DNA of 25,876 nt from a virus. Location of the stretch: positions 1 through 25,876 of the IMG/VR virus record IMGVR_UViG_3300009091_000054; one strand, 5' to 3'. Each line of letters begins with the position of its first letter. The stretch's first letter is position 1. The notes beneath the pieces are model-generated. The model was given only the letters and a program-made list of their open reading frames with translations, was not told where the DNA came from and made no database searches. A program made the position numbers and the translations under genes. Shown here piece after piece: positions 15,343 through 22,779 of the stretch.

Positions 15343-15884
15343 CCTTTCATCATTTTAAGTGTTGGTGATTGTAGGTTTGCAACGTAATGAATTGCCAAAG
15401 CATCCGCCACGGCTTCATCAATGTATTTTGTTCCGCAGGGTTCCAATTTATACAAAGGGAATACTTTATCAACCATTTCTTCTTTGGTGGCAGCTTTCTT
15501 GTGTAATACGGCTTTCTTTGCATCCTGCTCTGAATACCACTCTATGGCAATGTTAAAAGAATCCGCCAATGTTTGGATTATTCCTGCAACCACTCCTATC
15601 ATTACCGCTGCAGCTGCATTCTGACTACCATGCGGAAGTTCAGATAATATGAGTCTAATATTATACCTCCTTACTATTTCCAAAAGCTCTATATTGATTT
15701 CCTTCACACGTCGAATGGTATCATCTCCTTTGCGTATCCTGCGTTTCTTTTGTTCAGGGGCAGTTTTAATACACCCTGTTGCAATCGGATTTCCTTTCTC
15801 ATCTAATACAGCCCAACCCCAACCAGTAAGGCTGGGATCATTGGTGAGTATTTTGAAGTGACTAATTTGTCTTGTACGTTCCAT
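15339..15884 (-). CDS. RuvC-like Holliday junction resolvase
   Basis: A RuvC/RNase H-fold endonuclease that would resolve recombination or replication branches. Numbering from the ATG at 15893, acidic metal-binding residues appear in TNDPSLTGWGWAV (Asp19), LILSELPHGS (Glu85) and YIDEAVADALAIHY (Asp159/Glu160 and Asp164). The helix GSQNAAAAVMIGVVAGIIQ between them is typical of phage resolvases. Three in-frame ATGs lie at 15893, 15887 and 15884. The third gives the N-terminus MERTRQ, matching several other genes here, and is my preferred start (181 residues). The 3' end overlaps the outer-membrane protein gene by 4 bases. Confidence 0.85.
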   Translation of the reverse strand: MERTRQISHFKILTNDPSLTGWGWAVLDEKGNPIATGCIKTAPEQKKRRIRKGDDTIRRVKEINIELLEIVRRYNIRLILSELPHGSQNAAAAVMIGVVAGIIQTLADSFNIAIEWYSEQDAKKAVLHKKAATKEEMVDKVFPLYKLEPCGTKYIDEAVADALAIHYVANLQSPTLKMMKG

Positions 15885-16011
15885 CATTTGCATTTATTAA
15901 TTGAATCATCCATCTTAATTGTTTTCTGAACCACCAACGAAGGGGATGTTTCTTTTTAAACAAGAACGATTTTACTGAGATGGCATGGCCTTTTAATTTG
16001 CCTTTTGTCAT
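15862..16011 (-). CDS. Small basic Trp-rich protein (49 aa)
   Basis: From the ATG at 16011 this encodes 49 residues, TKGKLKGHAISVKSFLFKKK followed by a Trp-rich helix (PLRWWFRKQLRWMIQLIN), strongly basic and amphipathic. An earlier in-frame ATG at 16071 would run through the folded RNA element, so the inner start is preferred. It ends with TAG 23 bases into the resolvase gene. Its composition resembles the 51-residue protein at 13851-14006, but no function is recognised. It could also be a chance open frame in a 235-base gap. Confidence 0.45.
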   Translation of the reverse strand: MTKGKLKGHAISVKSFLFKKKHPLRWWFRKQLRWMIQLINANDGTYKTN

Positions 16012-16024
16012 TATATTGTGATTT

Positions 16025-16102
16025 AAAAAAAGAGGCAGAGCAAAGGTTGAGCAATGATTTGTGTAAACCATTAAGAAGTATGAAAGAACGCACCCTGCCT
16101 CT
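16025..16102 (-). ncRNA. Candidate structured RNA or terminator with U-tract
   Basis: Read on the minus strand, bases 16102-16095 (AGAGGCAG) pair perfectly with 16038-16031 (CTGCCTCT), directly followed by a run of T at 16030-16025. Inside is a second hairpin, AAUGGUUU-acac-AAAUCAUU (16072-16053), with eight pairs including one G-U. The whole closed element is 72 bases. It lies between the Band7-like gene stop (16130) and the small basic gene start (16011). The outer stem plus U-tract is terminator-like, but the branched interior is larger than a simple terminator, so a small RNA is possible. It is not a recognisable tRNA. Confidence 0.42.
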
Positions 16103-16129
16103 CATGTTTATTATTTTCCAAATAGTTTT

Positions 16130-16606
16130 TTATTCTTTATCTTCTTTTTCCTGTTGAATTGTTACATTAGTAGGCTCTCTTATTCTATTGGCTTCAAGTA
16201 TTGGCAGGTTTGTTTCAGTTGGTACGTAAACAATCGTCTTGTCTATATTTGTTCCAGCTACATCCGTTATCCATAACCAACGTAGATAATCTTCATTTTG
16301 TTTAAGACTTTGTCCGATTATTTTGTTGGCGATAGCAACACCTACCGCTCGTGTACTGTCAGCCTGTTTAATATAAACGGCAGATTCAAACTTTGCCATT
16401 GCTTCCTGTACAGCTATTTGTCTGTTCTGAGTGGCTTCAGCCAAATCGGCTTTACCTCTTAGGTTCTGTTGATACACTTTGTATCGTGGGCATCCAACCA
16501 TTCCTCCTATGATTAGGATGAATAGTAATAACAGTCCCAAGGTTGTCCATTTGATAGCTAACCTTGTTTCTTTTCTTTCTTCTAATTCCAGAAGTGTTAG
16601 TGGCAT
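16130..16606 (-). CDS. Band7/SPFH-like membrane protein
   Basis: A 158-residue protein with one membrane segment at about residues 18-38 (IKWTTLGLLLLFILIIGGMV). A helical region follows, YKVYQQNLRGKADLAEATQN then RQIAVQEAMAKFESAVYIKQ, and then a conserved end, AVGVAIANKIIGQSL, YLRWLWI and VYVPTETNLPILEA. This is the pattern of small prohibitin/Band7-like membrane proteins common in phages, which resemble the C-terminal helical part of SPFH proteins. These may form membrane microdomains or protect against host proteases; the phage role is not established. It starts 4 bases after the upstream stop. Confidence 0.78.
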   Translation of the reverse strand: MPLTLLELEERKETRLAIKWTTLGLLLLFILIIGGMVGCPRYKVYQQNLRGKADLAEATQNRQIAVQEAMAKFESAVYIKQADSTRAVGVAIANKIIGQSLKQNEDYLRWLWITDVAGTNIDKTIVYVPTETNLPILEANRIREPTNVTIQQEKEDKE

Positions 16607-16610
16607 TTGA

Positions 16611-16811
16611 TTAAAGTTTAGTGATTGTGATTAAATACTCTTGTTTGTCTTTGAAGAAGTTGAAATTCTTTGTTGCATTGTCATATGTAAGATGAATGTC
16701 TCCATTCAGGTCGTTGTCTGGGTCTTTTGGAACATACCCTAACATTGTTAAGGTGACTGTAATACATCTTGTACATTTCTTACAGGTTGCTTTTAATTGT
16801 AGCTTTTCCAT
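16611..16811 (-). CDS. Small cysteine-motif protein
   Basis: A 66-residue protein with C-x2-C-x2-C near the N-terminus (KATCKKCTRCITVTLT), possibly a half metal site, and a beta-rich remainder (DIHLTYDNATKNFNFFKDKQ). It lies 4 bases from both neighbours, between the recombinase and Band7-like genes. Function is unknown. A small beta-barrel or zinc-binding accessory is possible, but a fourth metal ligand is not obvious. Confidence 0.65.
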   Translation of the reverse strand: MEKLQLKATCKKCTRCITVTLTMLGYVPKDPDNDLNGDIHLTYDNATKNFNFFKDKQEYLITITKL

Positions 16812-16815
16812 TTGA

Positions 16816-17871
16816 TTAACGTTTTGGTTTTCTTTCTATTTCGGATCTACGTTCTATCTTTTCCCATAAAGTAATCACCTGTTCCTTGAGTTCTTCTTCA
16901 AGTCCTTGGTCCTCTACTTTGTGTATGGAATCCTCCAGAGAGACACCTAATTTCCTGTCATTTATCATATATACCTTATTCTTGGTATGATCTTTAATAA
17001 ATTGAAGATTTTGGCGTATATCATCTATACCATAGTTAAATAAAATGGTAACAGGTGCTGTACGGAATGGTTTCCAAATAGAACTCTTAAATACTTCTAT
17101 CAATACTTCAACTCCAATAACTCTCTGGACTGTCTTTTTACCTATTGTAAGCTTTGGACCTTTAATCTTTTCAGGCTTATTAAATCTCAGGCGTAAACTG
17201 GAATAAAAACCAAATGCTTCTCCACCTGGAGTATTGTACTTTTGATAGGACATAGGATCTACATTTACTCTGACCTGATTGCTACACACCATCAAATAAT
17301 TTTTCTTTGCAATGATGCGACAAGTTTTTCTTAACTGCTCACTGAACTCTTTAGCACGTCTCATCCCCATCTTATCTCCTTCTGCCTTATCCATTTCCAT
17401 CTCTGTAGATAGGGCAGCAGTAGAGTCTGCGAAAACACCATTTATTGCTTTTTTAACACCTTCTGGTTTCCAGTTTCGGACACCTGTAAAGACTTCATTA
17501 ATTGTATTTGGTTGAGAATAGTTCTCTTTCTTGAGTTCTAATCCAAACATCCGAGCAAAAGGTTTATTTAATCGAGCCTCTGGATCTTCAAACTTAACAT
17601 CCCCTCCTTTTCTCTGTACATCACCCGCAATCTCTGATAGTAATACTGTCTTGCCCGACCCACTTGGTCCAAATGCCTCTACTAATATGCCTCCGGGCAG
17701 TCCTCCTCCTCTGACTCTCCCGCCTGATATGGCGAGATCCAATAACGTAGACCCTGTACTAATAACAGTCCCAAAGTCTCCATCGTACTCTTTACGACTA
17801 ATCTTGGTAGGATTGTTTACTTTCTTTTTCAGTTGAGAACTGAGTGGTATTATCTTTTTTGTTCGTTCCAT
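16816..17871 (-). CDS. uvsX: UvsX/RecA-like recombinase
   Basis: A 351-residue RecA-family strand-exchange ATPase. It has the RecA entry motif STGSTLLDLAISGG (38-51), Walker A GPSGSGKT (68-75), FEDPEARL for the catalytic Glu, a Walker B region GVFADSTAAL, and a loop-1-like segment with GDKMGMRRAKEFSEQLRK. SNQVRVNVDP and NTPGGEAFGFYSSLRLRF correspond to the L2/DNA-binding region. Length is near T4 UvsX (about 390) and Escherichia coli RecA (353). With the gp32-like, UvsY-like and gp46/47-like genes it gives a recombination-dependent replication set. Its first 22 bases overlap the upstream ribbon-helix-helix gene, and it begins MERTK. Confidence 0.93.
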   Translation of the reverse strand: MERTKKIIPLSSQLKKKVNNPTKISRKEYDGDFGTVISTGSTLLDLAISGGRVRGGGLPGGILVEAFGPSGSGKTVLLSEIAGDVQRKGGDVKFEDPEARLNKPFARMFGLELKKENYSQPNTINEVFTGVRNWKPEGVKKAINGVFADSTAALSTEMEMDKAEGDKMGMRRAKEFSEQLRKTCRIIAKKNYLMVCSNQVRVNVDPMSYQKYNTPGGEAFGFYSSLRLRFNKPEKIKGPKLTIGKKTVQRVIGVEVLIEVFKSSIWKPFRTAPVTILFNYGIDDIRQNLQFIKDHTKNKVYMINDRKLGVSLEDSIHKVEDQGLEEELKEQVITLWEKIERRSEIERKPKR

Positions 17872-18233
17872 CGTATTTTGTCTAAAATCGTTGTTATTTG
17901 TGAATTACTCAATCCTTTCTTTCTGAATTCTCGGGTTAAGCCTGATTTATAGTCATTGGATTTAATAAAGGGATATTTCTTTTTCCTTATCTGCCACTCT
18001 TTTGAAGCTCTTCGAGCAATGGTTATTAATAAAGCGTTTTCTGTCTGTCCATCTACCTCCTGATTTGTCATCCAGGTTTCTATTAAAGAAGCTAATATCC
18101 TTGATTTGCTCACTCCTTTTGCTAAAGAATAAGCCTCAAGGTAATTAGTAACTCGTAAGGGCATGGAAGCCCCTACGAGTTTGTGATCCTTACATTTAGA
18201 TATGTTTGGTAGATACGGCATATTACTCTTCAC
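17850..18233 (-). CDS. Ribbon-helix-helix DNA-binding protein
   Basis: A 127-residue protein. Residues about 18-56 match a CopG/Arc ribbon-helix-helix fold: a beta strand with HKLVGASMPLRVTNYLEAYS, then a helix, the turn GVSKSRIL and a second helix ASLIETWM. The C-terminal 60 residues are basic and helical (RRASKEWQIRKKKYPFIKSN). RHH proteins bind operator DNA as dimers, so this is a candidate regulator, though a DNA-packing or recombination accessory role is possible given its site between the SSB and RecA genes. It overlaps both neighbours (11 and 22 bases), suggesting coupled translation. Confidence 0.72.
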   Translation of the reverse strand: MKSNMPYLPNISKCKDHKLVGASMPLRVTNYLEAYSLAKGVSKSRILASLIETWMTNQEVDGQTENALLITIARRASKEWQIRKKKYPFIKSNDYKSGLTREFRKKGLSNSQITTILDKIRWNEQKR

Positions 18234-19329
18234 TTGCGTCTACACAAGGATTCCAGAGTTTACACTCCTCACACTCAGGAAATTTGTCATTATCTTTACC
18301 AAATCTGTGACCATGAGGACAAACCTTTTTCTTGCCTGTAGAGGTTGCTGCAGGTTTCTTTTTCTTACGAACAGGTTCATCCTCTTCCTCATCATCCTCT
18401 TCCTCATCATCCTCTTCCTCATCATCCTCTTCCTCATCATCCTCTTCCTCATCATCATCTTCCTCATCATCTTCCTCATCATCTTCCTCATCATCTACTT
18501 TTTTGTGGACGGGTTTCTTTTTCTTACGAACAGGTTCGTCATCATCTTCATCATCATCCTTTTCTAATTTTCCTCCTGTATCTTCTTCCTCTACCTCAAG
18601 GAATTTTGCTTCCAGTTCTTTAAATGAAAGTATCTTGAGAACTTCGTCCAGATTGGGAATCTCATCTATATCACTTGCAGAATATTGCTCATCTCTTTCA
18701 TCAAAGTCAATTCTGTCAGCAACAGGAAAAGGTTTACTCTTTCCAATGGTGTTTCCTTCAAAGCGAACTCTTATTGTCTCACCGTCTTCAAGATCCGCAA
18801 ATCCCCAATGATCTGGATTTTCTTTTAATTCTTGATACAGCAGTTCCTGAAAGTTTCTTTTACTTATATCAAAGATATGAATCTTATCTTCGTATTTCTT
18901 AGAACCTTTAGGACGTATAACATATAAGTTCCTTTCAGATCTTTTAAGAGCATCTGTGTCTTCTTTATCTGCATGATCTTTAATCATTTGTGCTCTCTGC
19001 AAACATATTGGACACCTCTTTCCAATAGAACCTAAGCAAACATAGGTATTATTTTCGGAACCTATATTGCGATGAATTGCATAAGGTCTCTTATACCATT
19101 GTGCTCCTTCTATTGCCCTACCTTTTTCCTCATCTCTGTCAGGATGACGTGGATCCGTAACCGTGTAAGGCATAATATCAAATTTTACCCTGCCATCAGG
19201 GTCAGGAATAAAAATACTCACTCCTTTTGGAAGGAGCAAGTGACCATAGGATGCTCCAGATCTTTGTCTTTCAGCATCGTCTCCTACCTGGTCCCTAAAA
19301 CTGTTTCTTCTCTTCTTCGTTGTTGTCAT
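18223..19329 (-). CDS. gp32-like single-stranded DNA-binding protein with internal acidic tract and C-terminal zinc ribbon
   Basis: A 368-residue SSB. The DNA-binding core has a T4 gp32-type zinc site, His86-x11-Cys98-x7-Cys106-x2-Cys109 (in AIHRN, YVCLG and KRCPICLQ). After residue about 250 there is a very acidic tract (runs of Asp/Glu) flanked on each side by the same basic motif EPVRKKKKP. The protein then ends with a second putative zinc site, CPHGHRFG ... ECEECKLWNPC (Cys337, His341, Cys353, Cys356, Cys362). In T4 gp32 the acidic region is the extreme C-terminus and recruits partners; here it is internal. The gene overlaps the small membrane protein upstream and the RHH gene downstream. 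Confidence 0.88.
   Translation of the reverse strand: MTTTKKRRNSFRDQVGDDAERQRSGASYGHLLLPKGVSIFIPDPDGRVKFDIMPYTVTDPRHPDRDEEKGRAIEGAQWYKRPYAIHRNIGSENNTYVCLGSIGKRCPICLQRAQMIKDHADKEDTDALKRSERNLYVIRPKGSKKYEDKIHIFDISKRNFQELLYQELKENPDHWGFADLEDGETIRVRFEGNTIGKSKPFPVADRIDFDERDEQYSASDIDEIPNLDEVLKILSFKELEAKFLEVEEEDTGGKLEKDDDEDDDEPVRKKKKPVHKKVDDEEDDEEDDEEDDDEEEDDEEEDDEEEDDEEEDDEEEDEPVRKKKKPAATSTGKKKVCPHGHRFGKDNDKFPECEECKLWNPCVDASEE
18353..18537 (-). repeat. Acidic-tract microsatellite flanked by 26-bp direct repeats
   Basis: Within the SSB gene, plus-strand bases 18391-18450 are four exact 15-base copies of atcatcctcttcctc. A 15-base variant (18451-18465) and two 12-base units (18466-18489) follow, encoding the Asp/Glu run. 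An exact 26-base direct repeat, at 18353-18378 and 18512-18537, encodes the RKKKKP motif on both sides. Tract length changes by whole codons, so the frame is kept under slippage, and recombination between the 26-base repeats would delete the tract in frame (159 bases apart, 53 codons). Confidence 0.93.
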
Positions 19330-19483
19330 GTTTTTTCTGTTTTTTGTTTACGTAATTAGTGAATTTTCTACCTAAATATAAATCAAGTTCTTTTAGAACT
19401 CCTTTTGTTAAAGATCTTCCTACAAGGTATCCTCCTACTATAAAAGCAAGAAAGATTAACAATATCTTAATTAACTCACTCAT
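19295..19483 (-). CDS. Small single-pass membrane protein
   Basis: A 62-residue protein with an N-terminal membrane segment (about residues 4-24, LIKILLIFLAFIVGGYLVGR, containing a small-residue GG...G face) and a highly basic, Lys-rich cytoplasmic tail. It overlaps the SSB gene by 35 bases and the upstream gene by 8. The tail could contact nucleic acid or membrane; function is unknown. It is a moderately safe call because the hydrophobic segment and overlap pattern are gene-like. Confidence 0.6.
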   Translation of the reverse strand: MSELIKILLIFLAFIVGGYLVGRSLTKGVLKELDLYLGRKFTNYVNKKQKKHDNNEEEKKQF

Positions 19484-19991
19484 CGGTATAGTGTTTCTTC
19501 TTGTTACGACTTAAAGAGTCTCCAACTCCTGAATCAACCATCTTCTGACTCTCTTTTCTTTCCCAAGCTAAATCTCTTGGTATCTTAGGTCCTGCGAAGT
19601 ATTGTTGCCCGTGTAATTTTACCAGATTTTCCAGAGCAACCTTCCTTGTAAAGCTTATTTCATTCTTAGCAATCTCTGCCATATCTGCTTCATATTGAGC
19701 AGTAATCCACTCTTCTTTAGCAGCCTTATGTCTTGGATGATTCCTGTAATAAGCTTCAATGTCAGCAGCATTAGGTTTATCTTTATTACAGAATTTCATT
19801 GGATCTGAGTTAGCTCTTTTGACTAATTCTGCTCGTATGACCTTCATCTTCTCCTCCGCTTCGATTAATCGCCTTTTACAGTCTACCCAATATCTCCCAT
19901 ATCTGATAGCAAGACTTGCTTGTTCTAACCACTCTACATCAAGAGCAGTCTCATCTATTCTTATGTCTCTTTCATAATTCATTTCTCCCAA
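19476..19991 (-). CDS. UvsY-like recombination mediator candidate
   Basis: A 171-residue helical protein. It begins IRIDETALDVEWLEQASLAI followed by RYGRYWVDCKRRLIEAEEKM, which recalls the N-terminal region of T4 UvsY (D-x-T-x-L-x-x-E, then a Tyr-containing helix). The later features ALENLVKLHGQQYFAGPKIP and RDLAWE are shared with phage proteins often encoded beside UvsX. UvsY loads the recombinase onto gp32-coated DNA; finding it beside the SSB and two genes from the recombinase supports the role. The assignment rests on motif memory and context, and the T4 protein is shorter (137). Confidence 0.55.
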   Translation of the reverse strand: MGEMNYERDIRIDETALDVEWLEQASLAIRYGRYWVDCKRRLIEAEEKMKVIRAELVKRANSDPMKFCNKDKPNAADIEAYYRNHPRHKAAKEEWITAQYEADMAEIAKNEISFTRKVALENLVKLHGQQYFAGPKIPRDLAWERKESQKMVDSGVGDSLSRNKKKHYTDE

Positions 19992-20161
19992 GGTATTAGT
20001 TTATCATGTAAATTTTGCAACCTAAGAACATTATCCTCAAGCCATCTTATATAATTTGATTTTGTATATATTGTACTACAGATTGGGGTGTCAGTTTCTC
20101 CACTTTCTCTAAGATAGAGAAGTCTCAAATCAATTATTGTTTTGTCTTTAAATTTTGCCAT
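19979..20161 (-). CDS. Small conserved phage protein
   Basis: A 60-residue protein starting at the ATG at 20161, one base after the clamp-loader stop. An upstream ATG at 20194 would overlap that gene by 32 bases and is less likely. The sequence DLRLLYLRESGETDTP ... YIRWLEDNVLRLQN resembles short phage proteins with a Y-x-x-WLE motif whose role is unknown. It overlaps the UvsY-like gene by 13 bases. Confidence 0.62.
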   Translation of the reverse strand: MAKFKDKTIIDLRLLYLRESGETDTPICSTIYTKSNYIRWLEDNVLRLQNLHDKLIPWEK

Positions 20162-20162
20162 A

Positions 20163-21077
20163 TTATTTCGTTTTAGATATTGAATAACAAGCATACACTA
20201 ACTGTGGAAACCCACTATCATAGAATGGATCTATAAAAGCTTCAAGTACCGTACCTGCTTGGTATTCGTCCCTACTTAATAAAATAGCCTGACAATATCC
20301 AAGTACAACTCTACGAATACTTTCCGCCTCCTGTCCTTTTAATCCTGTTAATATTGTTGCTATTGTTCTCCAAGAAGCACGTTTTATTAATGCCCTGCAG
20401 AGTTCGATGGACTGATTAATCTGTTCCTCAGTCTTTTTGGCTACATCTAATCTGTAATCTGGTGCTACATTGAGTACCTGTTCTAATATCTGCAGGGCAT
20501 TTCTTGGCAATCCATTACAATTTTGAACAATAGAATTGTATATTTCATCCTCAAGTGTTTCTTCTTCCCTCTTTACCACCCTCCTTAACAGTGCATGCAT
20601 TTCCTCTTCAGTTAAAGGCTTAACCTGAAATGAACTACATCTACCTTTTATTGTGGCAATTACTTTCTGAGGTTCTGTTGTACATAATATAAAATAGACA
20701 AGCTTTGGTGTATCCTCAAGAATCTTGAGCAAAGCATTCTGAGCATCATTTGTCATTTTATGGCACTCATCCATAATCCAAACCTTACACTCACTTTCAG
20801 TTGGCATAAAATGACTATTCCTTCTTATATCTCTTATTGTTTCTATACCTCTGTAATCTCCTAAATCTATTTCAGACAGATCTGTTCCTGTACTACCTAA
20901 TCTATCTGCAATGATACGTGCTATTGTAGTTTTACCACATCCAGTTGGTCCATGTAGCAAGAAGGTATGAGGACATTTCTCCTTATTTTTCAACATCGTA
21001 TCTAACGTACGAACAACCTGTTCATTACCTTTGACACGCTCTAAAGTCTTCGGGCGGTATTTTAGATATAAACTCAT
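20163..21077 (-). CDS. Clamp loader AAA+ ATPase (gp44/RFC-small-subunit/DnaX-like)
   Basis: A 304-residue AAA+ ATPase that would load the sliding clamp encoded at 24027-25055. Motifs are LKYRPKTLERVKGNE at the N-terminus, Walker A GPTGCGKT (43-50), Walker B VWIMDECHK with DECH at 103-106, sensor 1 at CTTEPQ, and an arginine-finger motif KGRCSSF (Arg146; SRC in most relatives). GLPRNALQILEQ marks sensor 2. Length is near T4 gp44 (319). No second, gp62-like subunit is recognised nearby. The start follows a 36-base A/T-rich gap after the polymerase gene. Confidence 0.92.
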   Translation of the reverse strand: MSLYLKYRPKTLERVKGNEQVVRTLDTMLKNKEKCPHTFLLHGPTGCGKTTIARIIADRLGSTGTDLSEIDLGDYRGIETIRDIRRNSHFMPTESECKVWIMDECHKMTNDAQNALLKILEDTPKLVYFILCTTEPQKVIATIKGRCSSFQVKPLTEEEMHALLRRVVKREEETLEDEIYNSIVQNCNGLPRNALQILEQVLNVAPDYRLDVAKKTEEQINQSIELCRALIKRASWRTIATILTGLKGQEAESIRRVVLGYCQAILLSRDEYQAGTVLEAFIDPFYDSGFPQLVYACYSISKTK

Positions 21078-21113
21078 AAAGTTTATTTTGTATTTATATA
21101 TTATACATGAAAA

Positions 21114-22505
21114 TCATAAAATCGTATACTTCTTTTTTTCAGCCCAATTTCCATCTATTGGACACAATTCCATCTCTATATCCATGGGAACGATAATCCA
21201 AGGCCAAGCCTTTACTAAATCCTTACAGGTAATTCTTTTCATCATTTGAACAATCGTTGGAAGTTCTTTTGGGTTGATATCGAGGATGATTGCATCATGT
21301 ATCTGTCCTACAAGTCTGGTATCCCAACCTTGTTTTCTGATAACCTCATCCATCTTTACAAAAGACCAAAGTAAACAATGAAAGGCTGCTCCTTGAACAG
21401 GATAATTAATAACCTGTTTCTTATCCATTACACCACCACATCTGAATCCTGTAAGTAAATCTACATATCCTTGCTTCTTATAAAGAGTGTACCATCTATC
21501 TTTCCATTGAGCATATTCATAAAATCTATTACTCCAAAAATCATCCTCTATCTTTCTCAGATGTTCTGTAAAAGCATTAAAAGAAGGAAGACCTTTACTA
21601 ATAAGATGATCTGATAAATTTCCTTTTGGCATTGGAATACCTTCCCCAGGTTTCCATTTACCTTGAGATAGTTTCCCCCAATTACAAACCAGATTAGGTG
21701 CACAGTTTTTATAATAGTCCCCATAAAACTCTGGAAATATAAAACCATTCTTGGCTGCTTGTCTAAGTGTATAATGTTCAGGTATGTTTTTATCAAATTT
21801 ATTTACCTTAAATATTTGCTTAGCCATATCTGTGTGCATATCGGACGTAGGGTCTTTAATGTACCTAAGCATTGTGCTGTCTTTGTGGTAACAGGCAGCA
21901 ATTCTAACTTCAAGTCCTGAATAATCTACTTCAAGTAATTGGTGCCCTGGACGTGGAAGTAAGGCTCTTCGAACTATTCGCATCGACTCTTCATCCCTTT
22001 TAGGTATGTTTTGAAAGTTAGGATGATCAGAACTCGATCTATATGTCTGTACTAAATGTAGATTAAAGAAGGGATGAATATATCCCCTAATTTGTTCTCT
22101 TTCAAATATCTCCAGATAGTCCCTTATTTTTTTCATCTTCCTAATCTCTAATAAGGTTAACAACTCAGGAATATTTGACTTTTGTAAAGCTTCATCATCT
22201 ACAGACCCTTGTCCAGAGATTGTTTCCTTTTCGACCTTTATTTTCTTAATCTTATAAAGGAAGTGAGATAATTGTATAGGTGAATGTATATTAACGATTC
22301 CTCTTGTGGTATGTTGCCAATGCTTAAAGAGAGAACTCTCCTTAAACTCCTCCTCAAGAACTTCCATCTCTCGATTTAGTTTACGAATTTTCCTGGTAAC
22401 ATATTCCATGTTAATACGTATTCCTTGCTCTTCTGCCCTGGCAAGTGCTAATATCCCATCATGGAACAGTTTGTAAGCTTCTTGTGTACGTGGGTTATAT
22501 GTCAT
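21114..22505 (-). CDS. Family A DNA polymerase, polymerase domain only
   Basis: A 463-residue polymerase with palm/fingers/thumb motifs but no 3'-5' exonuclease. SSDHPNFQNIPKRD lies at about 158-171, motif A LLEVDYSGLEVRIAA has Asp194, motif B RQAAKNGFIFPEFYG has Arg248 and Lys252 in the O-helix, and motif C is VGQIHDAIILD (His403, Asp404). Motif C reads HDA where Pol I has HDE, a change I recall from other phage polymerases. The motif B to C spacing is normal. Proofreading is presumably supplied by the separate UDG-exonuclease protein two genes upstream. The gene overlaps its upstream neighbour by ATGA. Confidence 0.94.
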   Translation of the reverse strand: MTYNPRTQEAYKLFHDGILALARAEEQGIRINMEYVTRKIRKLNREMEVLEEEFKESSLFKHWQHTTRGIVNIHSPIQLSHFLYKIKKIKVEKETISGQGSVDDEALQKSNIPELLTLLEIRKMKKIRDYLEIFEREQIRGYIHPFFNLHLVQTYRSSSDHPNFQNIPKRDEESMRIVRRALLPRPGHQLLEVDYSGLEVRIAACYHKDSTMLRYIKDPTSDMHTDMAKQIFKVNKFDKNIPEHYTLRQAAKNGFIFPEFYGDYYKNCAPNLVCNWGKLSQGKWKPGEGIPMPKGNLSDHLISKGLPSFNAFTEHLRKIEDDFWSNRFYEYAQWKDRWYTLYKKQGYVDLLTGFRCGGVMDKKQVINYPVQGAAFHCLLWSFVKMDEVIRKQGWDTRLVGQIHDAIILDINPKELPTIVQMMKRITCKDLVKAWPWIIVPMDIEMELCPIDGNWAEKKKYTIL

Positions 22506-22777
22506 GCTTTCTTAATAAATACGTGACCAACAAACCAATCTTTTTGATATGTTCCTATGTAGACGAGTTTTTCACTGGTTATCTCCTCAGGAATTCTATT
22601 TCCAGTACCAAGAGTAACGATTTTTACTTTTTCTGTTTTATCACTTGGTGTACAGAAAGCCCATATTACAACTTCTCCATTCTGGATTTGAACAGTTTGT
22701 AATATTTTAGATTCAGCAGGCATTATGAGTTCTTGTTCATCACTAATGCTTAATGTAAATTTGTAAATTGTTTTCAT
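22502..22777 (-). CDS. Small beta-rich phage protein between exonuclease and polymerase genes
   Basis: A 91-residue beta-rich protein (IYKFTLSISDEQELIMP, then ILQTVQIQNGEVVIWAFCTP and a GTGNR-IPEE turn, ending FVGHVFIKK). The pattern IYK...mP...iL.vq.Q...vvlWa...GTG matches a small family common in phages (possibly DUF7352, from memory) without a known function. It separates the two gene products that in other phages form one polymerase chain, overlapping the polymerase start by ATGA and lying 2 bases from the UDG-exo gene. Confidence 0.72.
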   Translation of the reverse strand: MKTIYKFTLSISDEQELIMPAESKILQTVQIQNGEVVIWAFCTPSDKTEKVKIVTLGTGNRIPEEITSEKLVYIGTYQKDWFVGHVFIKKA

Positions 22778-22779
22778 GG

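Noticed and set aside
16031-16102. tRNA gene
   Set aside because: Length and closing stem fit, but no T-arm GTTC-like loop, no D-arm and a misplaced inner hairpin; kept as a structured RNA candidate only.
18332-18811. Serine-rich plus-strand frame over the SSB gene
   Set aside because: It is the antisense of the Asp/Glu microsatellite; the minus-strand frame carries zinc-site and SSB motifs.
21078-21113. Promoter in the A/T-rich gap before the clamp-loader gene
   Set aside because: The gap is A/T-rich but no clear -10/-35 or Bacteroidota-type element can be defined by eye.
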